DNA from: a virus | Virus record (IMG/VR): IMGVR_UViG_3300050343_000064 | Span: 1-64,000 of that record | Length of the DNA stretch: 64,000 nt | Reading direction: 5' to 3' (one strand) | Part shown: piece by piece, positions 55,989 through 64,000 of the stretch | Layout: the number at the start of each line of letters is the position of its first letter | How positions within the stretch are numbered: position 1 is the stretch's first letter | Notes under the pieces: model-generated | What the model saw: only the letters and a program-made list of their open reading frames with translations | Told to the model about the DNA's origin: nothing | Databases searched by the model: none | Translations under genes and position numbers: made by a program

Positions 55989-57481
55989 TAGTAATTTTCT
56001 TTCTTAAATGTTTTTGGTTTGTATGTTTCTATTTTTTTATCAAATCTCGCTACAACAAACACAGATAGTTTTGTTTTACCTACACGTTTAGTTGTACAGT
56101 TTAGATCATCTTTCAACATTTGTGATGTTCTTTGATATGGAACTCTCCAATGTTTTCTTGATAAATAATTATTAAAAAAGTTATCAAATACAAAGTGATG
56201 AAAACCATCTTTAGTATAAGTACCACCATTACGTAAGTCTTCGTAGTCGTCTTTTTGTATCCTGTTTACGCAATAATCTTCTAAGTAATTATTTAAAATA
56301 TCTTTTGTACTTGTACCTTCTGCAGGTTCTGTAATTTCTGCATTAGTTAACAATGCAGTTGTAACTTTTTTCCAGTCACCAACTTTTACTGTTGGTGGAT
56401 TTATTCTTAATTGTTTAATACATTCTTCTTGAAATAAAATTTGATTAGCTAAATGTTTTGCTGAGTCCAGATATAATCTATTTCCATCTACATTCATATA
56501 ATAATATGGTTCTTCCAAGTTAACTACTTGTAAATCTGTTAGACTTGGAAACACTGGTTCTTGACCTATACCAAATTTTCTTTTCTTACATAATTTTTTA
56601 TCACACAAACTACACATAGGTTGGTCACTACATTTATAACCCCACTCTTTTTTTTCATGTTGTTTTGTAATTATATTTACTTCTGTATCAGATAATGGTT
56701 GTTCCATTGCAGTTTCATTAAATACTATTACTTTTGATTTCCAATTGTCAGGCCATTTAGATTTTGCATATACACCATAATGAAATAGTGCATTATTTCT
56801 ACCACCCTCACCAATTTTATTTTGTGCCATTAATTCTATACATGGTGGTCCATCAGAGTATGGAGTCTCCGGTCTTTTAACTTCTATTGTTTTGATGTCT
56901 TGTTGTTTATATCTTTCGTAGAGTTCAAAAAAAGCATCTATACTAGCAGCTTCGCCATCCTCCATAAAGGCGTATCTTGTTGTTTGACCACAATTAAAGT
57001 ATGGTAAATTTAAAAAGTTTCCTGTATCATCTTTTGATTTTAATTCTCTTTGTTTAGGAAATACTTCTGATCCACCATAACCTAATACAGATCTAATCTC
57101 GTTTAATTTATCTTGCATCAAACCTGCTGATACATAATCTTCTGTAAATAAAAATACATGAGCACCACCAGACTTTGATCTACATACTACTAATGGTAAT
57201 TGAAATTGTTTTATTTTATTAATTAATTTTTTGTGATCAAACTCTGCGTATGAGTCGATGTCTATACATCCCCACTTACATTTGTTATCATCATTGATAG
57301 GTATAATACCCAAACTGTCAGCACCATCTAAATGCTTTTGCCACAAATCGTCTGTGACTGGTTCTCGTTTAACAAACGATTTACCTTTAATTTTATTACC
57401 GTCACCATTTGATTCACCTACTAGAGTGACACCATGTGCACGGTCTAATCCATCAAATATATTTTTAAATCTTTCTATCAT
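55988..57481 (-). CDS. AEP-superfamily primase, TOTE-like
   Basis: 497 intact residues. The N-terminal half has GIIPINDDNKCKWGCIDIDS (DxD metal pair) and VVCRSKSGGAHVFLF (the SxH-type motif), then GYGGSEVFPKQ and DTGNFLNLPYF, the order of archaeo-eukaryotic primase catalytic motifs, closest in my reading to the TOTE-type. The middle has a Cys cluster (CSDQPMCSLCDKKLCKKRKF), probably a zinc knuckle; the C-terminus is helical and basic. It makes primers for the polymerase. A strong terminator lies just upstream. Confidence 0.75.
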   Translation of the reverse strand: MIERFKNIFDGLDRAHGVTLVGESNGDGNKIKGKSFVKREPVTDDLWQKHLDGADSLGIIPINDDNKCKWGCIDIDSYAEFDHKKLINKIKQFQLPLVVCRSKSGGAHVFLFTEDYVSAGLMQDKLNEIRSVLGYGGSEVFPKQRELKSKDDTGNFLNLPYFNCGQTTRYAFMEDGEAASIDAFFELYERYKQQDIKTIEVKRPETPYSDGPPCIELMAQNKIGEGGRNNALFHYGVYAKSKWPDNWKSKVIVFNETAMEQPLSDTEVNIITKQHEKKEWGYKCSDQPMCSLCDKKLCKKRKFGIGQEPVFPSLTDLQVVNLEEPYYYMNVDGNRLYLDSAKHLANQILFQEECIKQLRINPPTVKVGDWKKVTTALLTNAEITEPAEGTSTKDILNNYLEDYCVNRIQKDDYEDLRNGGTYTKDGFHHFVFDNFFNNYLSRKHWRVPYQRTSQMLKDDLNCTTKRVGKTKLSVFVVARFDKKIETYKPKTFKKENY

Positions 57482-57491
57482 ACAAAATAAA

Positions 57492-57525
57492 AGTGGGCGT
57501 CGCCACTCTCGCTTAAACGCCCACT
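57492..57525 (-). terminator. Rho-independent terminator before the primase
   Basis: AGTGGGCGT (57492-57500) and ACGCCCACT (57517-57525), 9-bp perfect stem, followed on the minus strand by TTTTATTTT. Conserved in the diverged copy at 1422-1451. It should lower primase and polymerase expression relative to the genes above. Confidence 0.8.
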
Positions 57526-57539
57526 ACCTAGGATACTGG

Positions 57540-58292
57540 TTAGTAGTTAGAAGAACCTTTTGTAGTTTCTTCCGTACTATGTTTAGCTTGAACTTCACCT
57601 TTACCTACAGATTCTGCAAATGACTTAGCCATATCATATATAGCTTTATCTTCTACAGGACTAACTTTAGATACATCCCAACCAAACCATGTTCCTTTGT
57701 CATTAGACATCTGAACGGTTGATAGTTTATAAATGTGGCTATAAGTTGGCGGTGTGAATAAACCGTTTTTACCTTGCATCTTAATACCCATCATCATTGA
57801 GTTCCATTTTCTACTAACTTTAAGTTGAGTAGACTTCATAGAAATCAAAGCTGTCTGTGGGTTATCTCCAAGAGTCAATACAAAGTGACTAGCTGTGTTA
57901 TCAAGATAGTTACCGTTTGGTAATCTGTCTTTATAATCTTTACCTCTAGTCGTCTGACTTACAATGTCACTGTCTGCCTCGTGCATTGCAACAGGTGCAC
58001 CTGTACTGGTACCTCTGTCTTGCCATTCGATGTACTGTCTTTTGTAATGACATGGTACAACATTTAAAGTGTCATACAATTCATTAGTTACAGTATTTAT
58101 TATTTTGCCTGGTTCTGCACCATCGACATATTTACCATCTCTTTTGTTTACCTCTGGAGATAGTTGTCCCAAAATTTTTAAGAATGGTAACGCAAGATCT
58201 TCTTGCGATATATTTTGAGCGCCTTGTGCTGCATCAGCTTCCATATCAAATGTTGCTAATGCGCTATTCTTTTTTTCTGCTACTTGGTTCAT
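57540..58292 (-). CDS. Probable ssDNA-binding protein
   Basis: 250 residues. MNQVAEKKNSALATFDMEAD, then LALPFLKILGQLSPEVNKRD, YKRQYIEWQDRGTSTGAPVA and FVLTLGDNPQTALISMKSTQ, a beta-rich core with many aromatic and basic residues and an acidic tail region. I recognise this as a common protein in marine phage replication modules, usually proposed to be an SSB; I see no direct proof. It is ahead of a terminator, so it should be made in larger amounts than the primase. Confidence 0.65.
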   Translation of the reverse strand: MNQVAEKKNSALATFDMEADAAQGAQNISQEDLALPFLKILGQLSPEVNKRDGKYVDGAEPGKIINTVTNELYDTLNVVPCHYKRQYIEWQDRGTSTGAPVAMHEADSDIVSQTTRGKDYKDRLPNGNYLDNTASHFVLTLGDNPQTALISMKSTQLKVSRKWNSMMMGIKMQGKNGLFTPPTYSHIYKLSTVQMSNDKGTWFGWDVSKVSPVEDKAIYDMAKSFAESVGKGEVQAKHSTEETTKGSSNY

Positions 58293-58294
58293 GT

Positions 58295-58843
58295 TTATTT
58301 GTTCCTTTTTATTGTTGTCTTATTCTCTGAGAATACCCCAAAGATTTCCGTTGGCATTTCTTTACCTGCCTCAATACGCTCACGGACTAGCGCTTTCAGA
58401 GTCATGGGCTCAACCTTCATCTTTTGTGTCGGTTGAAACCCTTGACCCTTCGCAAGTTCAGCATATGTTGCTGCCTTGTTATCTTCGTTACGACCAAATG
58501 ATACCAAGATCTCGTTCTTAATAATATCACCTAGTCCATTGTCTCGAAGCCAGTTAAACGCCGTCTCTTTATTTGCTTCTGTAATAGTAGCACGATACGT
58601 CGTTGAAACTTTAAGATGTGATCCATCTTGAAGTTTTAATTCTGCTAAACCCATCTCGGACATCATGGTCGGTATAACCTCACCTGATATACGTTGGTAT
58701 TCTTTTTTTAAATCTTTAATGTTATTCTCACTTGTCTCTATTCTTTTATGTAAGCCCTCTAACATTTCTACTTGATCTGCAAGAGACTGAATGTTTTCAG
58801 TTTTGCTCATTGCATCTTGTTGGTCTTGTTCAAAGTTAATCAT
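58295..58843 (-). CDS. Conserved replication-module protein with coiled coil
   Basis: 182 residues. The first 60 are coiled coil (QSLADQVEMLEGLHKRIETS), then YQRISGEVIPTMMSEMGLAE, RDNGLGDIIKNEILVSFGRN and KVEPMTLKALVRERIEAGKE. This gene usually accompanies the SSB-like gene in related phages. Its role is unknown; a recombination mediator or SSB partner is a guess. Overlaps the upstream gene by 8 bases. Confidence 0.65.
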   Translation of the reverse strand: MINFEQDQQDAMSKTENIQSLADQVEMLEGLHKRIETSENNIKDLKKEYQRISGEVIPTMMSEMGLAELKLQDGSHLKVSTTYRATITEANKETAFNWLRDNGLGDIIKNEILVSFGRNEDNKAATYAELAKGQGFQPTQKMKVEPMTLKALVRERIEAGKEMPTEIFGVFSENKTTIKRNK

Positions 58844-59207
58844 CTATTTCTCCTTTCTCGTATAGATTAATCTCAATAGGATAATATTTTCTTTCTTGTT
58901 TATCCCACTTCAATACATTGTATTTACCGTTTGTAATATCAGATACAATAGAACATGCAACACCAATGATTGCAGGATCTCCTGTTAATAATAAATAATC
59001 TTCTGGTGTATAATCTCTTAAACCTTTTCTTAATTTAAAAATTAATGGACCAGGAGAAAAAATCATTTGAGAAAACTCTGGTAATAAAAAATTAAATTTA
59101 CCTGAAGTAGAATAAGAAGCTGCACCCATAATATTTATTTTAGGACTACCTGCTTGGCTACCTGGTATCTCTTGTATTACATAAACTTTTCTTTCTGACA
59201 TTGACAA
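58836..59207 (-). CDS. 123-aa conserved protein, first of the replication operon
   Basis: MSMSERKVYVIQEIPGSQAG, then SPKINIMGAASYSTSGKFNF and DYLLLTGDPAIIGVACSIVS. A compact alpha/beta protein. It is the first gene behind the minus-strand half of the divergent promoter, so it should be expressed early. Function unknown. Confidence 0.65.
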   Translation of the reverse strand: MSMSERKVYVIQEIPGSQAGSPKINIMGAASYSTSGKFNFLLPEFSQMIFSPGPLIFKLRKGLRDYTPEDYLLLTGDPAIIGVACSIVSDITNGKYNVLKWDKQERKYYPIEINLYEKGEIDD

Positions 59208-59237
59208 ACAATATAATCATGTTTATATTAATGTCAA
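59201..59237. promoter_or_regulatory. Face-to-face promoters, helicase and replication operon
   Basis: Plus strand: TTGACA (59201-59206), 17 bases, TATATT (59224-59229), for the SNF2 helicase. Minus strand: TTGACA (59237-59232), 18 bases, TATTGT, for the replication operon. The two -35 boxes face each other across 25 bases, the same arrangement as at 46641-46674. Confidence 0.7.
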
Positions 59238-59258
59238 CTAGAAAGAAGAAAAAAAATT

Positions 59259-60689
59259 ATGAATTATAAATTTAAAACTAAACCCTATGCACATCAATTA
59301 ACTGCATTGGAAAAATCGTGGAACAAAGAAAACTTTGCTTATTTTATGGAGATGGGTACAGGTAAAACAAAAGTATTAATAGACAACCTTGCTATGTTAT
59401 ATGACAAAGGCAAGATAGATGGTGCTTTAATTATTGCACCTAAAGGTGTTGTTAAAACTTGGTATGAACAAGAACTTCCTACACACTTACCAGATCATAT
59501 AGAAAATGTGTCTGTATTGTGGCAACCAAATATTACAAAAACACAACAAGAAAAATTAGATTCTTTATTTGAAATAGATAGTGCATTACATATTTTAGTT
59601 ATGAATGTTGAAGCTTTATCAACAGACAAAGGTGTTAAGTTTGCAACCAAATTTATTAACTCTCACAAAACTTTGATGGCTATAGATGAGTCTACTACAA
59701 TTAAAACTCCTACTGCTAGACGTACTAAAAATATTATTAAGATGGGAGTAAACGCTAAGTATAAAAGAATCATGACCGGTTCTCCTATTACAAAAAATCC
59801 TCTGGACTTATATACACAGTGCGAGTTCCTTGATCCGTGGTTATTGGACTTTAGTTCTTACTACGCGTTTCGTAATCGTTATGCTGAAATGAAAACGATG
59901 CATGTACACGGACGTTCTATTCAAGTAGTAGATAAGTTTCAAAATCTTAGGTGAGTTATCAGATACAGTAAAACAATTTTCATACAGAGTATTAAAAGAA
60001 GATTGTTTAGATTTACCCCCTAAAGTATTTATCAAACGTCATATAGCATTGACAGCTGATCAACAAAAATTTATAAACAAATGAAAGATCAAGCTCTTGC
60101 TGTGCTTAATGGTAAAGTTACAACTACCATGACTGTGTTAACTCAATTAATGAGACTACATCAAATTACATGTGGTTATGTAACTGCTGATGATGGGACC
60201 ACACAACAAGTTGAAAGCAATAGACTTAATGAATTAATGTCCATACTAGAAGATACGGAAGGTAAAGTTATTATATGGGCCAACTATCAATTAAGTGTAG
60301 GTGAGATTATACAGAAAATAATTAAAGTATATGGTCCAGATTCATATGTTCATTACTATGGTTTAACACCACAAGAAGATAGACAAGACTATATTCGTAA
60401 GTTTCAAAACGATCCTAAGTGTAGATTTATTATAGGTACACCTCAAACAGGTGGTTATGGTATTACACTTACGCAAGCTAATACTGTTATCTATTATTCT
60501 AATGGTTATGATCTAGAAAAGAGACTCCAATCAGAAGACAGAGCACACAGAATAGGACAAAAGAAAACAGTGACTTATATCGATCTGATTTGCGAGGACA
60601 CGATCGACGAGAAGATTGTGAAGGCTTTAAGAGATAAAATAAATATTGCATCTGAAGTTATGGGTGAAGAATTAAAAGATTGGATTTAA
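59259..60689 (+). CDS. SNF2-type superfamily 2 helicase (frameshifted twice)
   Basis: About 477 residues. MNYKFKTKPYAHQLTALEKS (Q-like region), FMEMGTGKTKVLID (motif I), LIIAPKGVVKTWYEQELP (Ia), MAIDESTTIKTPTA (II, DEST rather than DEAH), RIMTGSPITKNPLDLY (III), KVIIWANYQLSVGEI (IV), IGTPQTGGYGITLTQANTVI (V) and SEDRAHRIGQKKTVTY (VI). Slips near 59950 and 60072 split it. It may remodel nucleoprotein or unwind DNA together with the SF1 helicase. Convergent with and overlapping the M15 gene by 4 bases. Confidence 0.85.
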
Positions 60690-61164
60690 AGTATATCTTT
60701 TGCTTTACCTAAAATAGGTTTGTATTTAGTTTTATTTTCTTCTCTATATGCATGTAGAAATTGTTTTCTTGGTGTGCCTTCTGTTATACTACAAGTGTAT
60801 CCATCCCGAGTTAGGTTCTCCAGGAACGTAGTACTCGACGATCAGCTGATCCCAATTCAAGCTCTCTATGTATCCAATCTGCAAGTTCAGCATTGTCGAC
60901 TCCAACACATTCGAAGTCTGCCGCTTCCGCACGTGAGTGCTGGCTGTTGATCGAACTACCGATGGCTTGGCAAAGCTGAGGAGAACGGAACCCTGATGTG
61001 ACTTTGACTCTACCGAAATGATCTCTTACCGGTTGTAAAATTTTTTCACAAAGTAATTTTAATTTTTCTATTTGTTCTGCGTTAGGTTATTGTTAATACC
61101 TTTACGTATAGCAGTGTCTGATTTAATTAAGCTCTTGAAGAGTAAAGTTTCGTGTAAGTTCCAT
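60686..61164 (-). CDS. M15-family peptidase, probable endolysin, copy 2 (frameshifted)
   Basis: The start MELTRNFTLQEL at 61164 is a typical peptidase_M15_3 N-terminus. Motif pieces in order are IKSDTAIRKGIN, VKVTSGFRSPQLCQ, SQHSRAEAADFECVGVDN (zinc His and Asp) and GEPNSGW, ending TKYKPILGKAKDIL. Slips near 61125, 61085, 60945, 60865 and 60790. It would cleave the peptide cross-bridge of the cell wall. The XhlA-like gene overlaps its start. Confidence 0.7.
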
Positions 61165-61340
61165 TTTTATATTTATTAATTAGTAATGCAATTATAACTG
61201 CACCATTCCACCAATATCATATTTTCTAATCTTTAATATTCTATCTTTTATTTCTTTAATTTGTTCAAAAGTTTGTTTCTGCATAATCGACATAGCTTTT
61301 CATGAGAATCTATTTTCTGTAATGCAGATCTTTTAGCCAT
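61127..61340 (-). CDS. Small XhlA-like membrane protein (frameshifted)
   Basis: MAKRSALQKIDSHEKLCR, then, after a slip near 61285, MQKQTFEQIKEIKDRILKI, and after another near 61208 GAVIIALLINKYKNG, a membrane segment. Charged helix followed by a C-terminal anchor is the layout of hemolysin XhlA-like proteins. The ATG overlaps the stop of the large virion protein (TAATG). With the peptidase downstream it may form a lysis cassette. It is deleted from the other copy. Confidence 0.55.
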
Positions 61341-64000
61341 TATATTGTAACCCCCGCTACAATAGAAACCCGATAGGACTTGCCTATCATACCGCCCAAA
61401 CTTTTAAATTTGTTTATCATTATACAATCCTTTTCCCAATAAGAATCTTTCAATGTATCTAACTCATCTATTGGAAATACATAATCTTCATTTAATCTAA
61501 ATTTATATTTTATATTCTCTTTGTTTTCTTTTCTAAGTTGTGAATCAATAGTATCAACTTTTGTTTGAAATCTTGCTTTTGAATAATTGGTTGGTGTAAA
61601 AACACCATCTAATAAATTACCTCTTAGCCTTGAACTAACTCCAGATTTTTTTAAAATATTATCTATATCGTCTTCACTTAAATCTAAAAGTTTTAAATCT
61701 TGAATTCTAATAAACATATCTTTCTGTATTCTAAATGCTTCATCTTGCATTTTTTTAAATGTTTTAACTTGAGTCATTGGTGTGTTCTCACCATAATTAT
61801 TTACATTGTAAAAGTTTTCATTTTCATCAACAGCTCTTAAAAGTCTATTCATGTCTGATGCAAAATACCTTAAATCTTTTTTAGTATCTATTCTAATAAT
61901 TCTAGTACCTGCTAGCAATGCTAACAATTCATCTTTTAAATTTAAAGGTTTACCACCTTTTGTTAAATCTTTTCCTATTGCTCCTTCAATTTTTTCTGCA
62001 CTAGTAAATACACCTGGTTTTACTCCATCTAATATATAAGCAAATGATTTTGCAAATTTATCTCCAATACTATCTGATGCAGCAAAGACCGTACCACCTT
62101 GATCTTTTTTACCATTTCTTACAGTAACATCTAAAACCCTATCATAACCTAAAGGCTCAGTTATAAATGGTGATAAGAAATGTCATCACAGGTCCATCTT
62201 CTGCAAACATAATACTCATTACATAGTCGTCTGTTTCTTGAGGATTTAATTTTTGTTTATTAGCTTGGTTGATTGCAGATTCAAAAGGTGCCCACAAACT
62301 ATCATAAGGTGAGAAGTATGAAAAATTAATTGCTGCTGATTCACCATCTTTCCATCCTGTTACAGGAAGTAAGTTAGAGTTCCTGTCCCATGGTGCAGCT
62401 GAAGAACGTTTGTAAGCGTCCCACTGAGAGTCTGTTGAATTAGTTAAAAACTGTGCAAGTTCTACTAATCCTGTTCCTGTTGCGTAACTTGTCATAAATG
62501 CACCAGTTAATCTTCTAAGACCCATTTGTCTTATTGCTGGATTACTGCTAGATGTTTCTTTTAAACCTATAGATACAATGTTTGCACCTGTTCTAAGTAT
62601 TTCTGCAGGGAAAGATATGAAAGCACCCAAAGGTAGTTTTCTTAATTCTTGTATTGCTGGAGGTACTTTAGAATAAGTTGGGTACGTGTTTCTAATTAAA
62701 TATGCTGAAATATCATCAACATGATCATCGAAGTTTTTAATTACACCTGTTACTGTAGGATTAGTTTCTAAAAACTCTTCTACCCATTTCTCTGTACCAT
62801 TTTTTAACATCATCTATATTTTTAAGAGCTTGATTTATTTGTGATCTTGAATACTCATAACCAAAGTGTTTCCATAAGTTATCACCACCTGCATATAGTC
62901 TTGCAACCTTGTCGGTAGGTGCCATTTTAATTAACTTATCAAATAATTGATCTGATGTTCTTACTTCTTGGTTTTTAATCTGATTCATGATTGCTTTTAA
63001 TTCAGATGCTACAACGTTTTCATCCCAAACACCTAGTCTAACTAATTTTTCTACATAGTTATTAAATGAAACTTCATCTATATTTTTTTACCACCTGCTT
63101 TAAATATATCTCTTAAACAATCTTCATTGCATTAGTAACACTAGCTCTACCACCTATGTGGCCATTCATTAATGCAAAGAAAGAAGCTGATGTTACATTT
63201 CTAACTTGTGTTTGTGGTGAGTATAATGTTTTACCAATCAGCTTTAGCTCTTATTTTTAAATCTTTATTTCTTCCAACTACATTTTTAGCTACCCAATCT
63301 ATTGCTGTATTATATACCTTTTCATCTGGTGCATAGTTTGGATTAGTGAATGTTGAAAAAGATCTTAACATATAATCTTTTATTCTATTTATTTCTATGC
63401 CCTCTAAATTTTTTGTAATAGCATCACCATCTTTACCTTTTGGTAAAGCTTTTTTAAATTCTTTCATTGTGTTTTTTATTTCAAGTTTTAAATCATCTGC
63501 TAAGTCCACTAGTTCTTTGGGAAGATCATCTCTTTTAAGTTGTCCTCTTAAAAATTCTTCTATTTGATCAAGATAATGTTTTTGTAATGCAGGAGAAGTA
63601 GTTGCACTATTGTAATTGTTTTCAAATTTTTTAGCTAGCTCGTAAGATCTTTTTTCAATACCTTCCATAGTTCTATCTAATTTTCTTGCTCTACCTTTTA
63701 TAAAAAGCATAGCTTTTTCTGATATACCTTCAATGTCTTTAGGTGCTTTACCAAAAGATCTAAAGTAAGATAAGATGTTATCTAAACGTTTAATAACTCT
63801 TTTTTCTTTTGCTGGGTTTGTTACAGAATACAATCTCCAGTCTTCAAATTTTGGTAACTGTTTTACTATTTTTCCTGAAAATGTTGATACGATCGCAGGA
63901 GCAAGTGCTTTAGTTAATACAAAGTCTGTAGCGTTTCTAATTGTTTTAGCAGTGCCTGCTACAACAGGTTTAACTGCTTCTCTAGATCCAAGATAACTAA
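61340..64000 (-). CDS. Very large virion/ejection-type protein, copy 2 (5' part beyond window)
   Basis: Clean pieces are 63231-63833, 62157-62813 and 61340-61927, ending GVTI at 61340. The C-terminal 190 residues (EAFRIQKDMFIRIQDLKLLD, FPIDELDTLKDSYWEKDCIM) are complete here but missing from copy 1. Conversely, 433 bases present in copy 1 at 6704-7136 are absent at 63237. Ser-, Lys- and Tyr-rich helices dominate; no enzyme motif is seen. The segment LRKLPLGAFISFPAEILRTG is conserved between copies. Function as for copy 1. Confidence 0.6.

Larger units (their letters stand above)
56061..64000. repeat. Diverged copy 2 of the ~7.9 kb redundant segment
   Basis: This is the second appearance of the sequence that opens the window (ACAGATAGTTTTGTTTTACC at 56061 and at 1). 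It is the better preserved copy, with fewer indels. It ends at the window edge inside the large virion gene, so the source sequence probably continues. Confidence 0.85.

Noticed and set aside
1-64000. Prophage in a host chromosome
   Set aside because: No host-type genes, integrase, excisionase or att-like direct repeats were seen; all identifiable genes are phage-like.

Overview
The window is an AT-rich (roughly one-third GC) tailed-phage genome, most probably from a marine bacterium. There is no host chromosome, integrase, rRNA or tRNA that I can see. Head genes (TerS, TerL, portal, scaffold, major capsid protein, adaptors), a set of large internal or ejection-type proteins and the absence of a tape-measure gene suggest a podovirus-like particle. 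The gene families resemble uncultured marine phages and phages of SAR11-type hosts; that host is inference only.

Layout. Positions 1-7902 and 56061-64000 are two diverged copies of the same ~7.9 kb, so one genome unit is about 56.06 kb and the window runs past its end into a second, non-identical copy. The late module is on the minus strand and is read from TerL (41.9 kb) down to about 5 kb. Its order is TerL, three proteins carrying a recurring Gly-Gly-Arg motif, portal, holin-like protein, a run of small basic proteins, a GroES-like co-chaperonin, scaffold, major capsid protein, adaptors, tail-fibre-like genes including three tandem Gly-rich paralogues, a 2OG-Fe(II) oxygenase cluster, further Gly-Gly-Arg motif proteins, a very large virion protein, then lysis genes (XhlA-like protein and M15 peptidase). 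The early/replication module is also on the minus strand from 59.2 down to 42.1 kb: SSB-like protein, AEP-type primase, SF1 helicase, DUF3310 protein, a family A DNA polymerase with Leu at the 762-equivalent position, many tiny proteins, a LAGLIDADG endonuclease and PD-(D/E)XK nucleases. The SNF2-type helicase, TerS, a Cys-rich GP88-like protein and two small genes are on the plus strand.

The 44.2-46.1 kb stretch is unlike the rest: higher GC, nested GATC-rich palindromes, degenerate heptanucleotide arrays (CAAGCNN) that run into -35 boxes, and few genes. It is the best candidate for an origin or control region. Consensus sigma70-like promoters (TTGACA, about 17 nt, TAGGAT or TATAAT) cluster in the early region, and two sit face to face between divergent genes.

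Many genes are split by single-base frameshifts, often at homopolymers, on both copies. I treat most of these as long-read consensus errors and annotate the joined gene, stating where the frame breaks. The most intriguing features without an established explanation are the Gly-Gly-Arg motif shared by six late proteins (one copy directly precedes a twin-arginine-like segment), the strand-biased word CACGGAYC scattered through the genome, and the structured heptamer-repeat control region.
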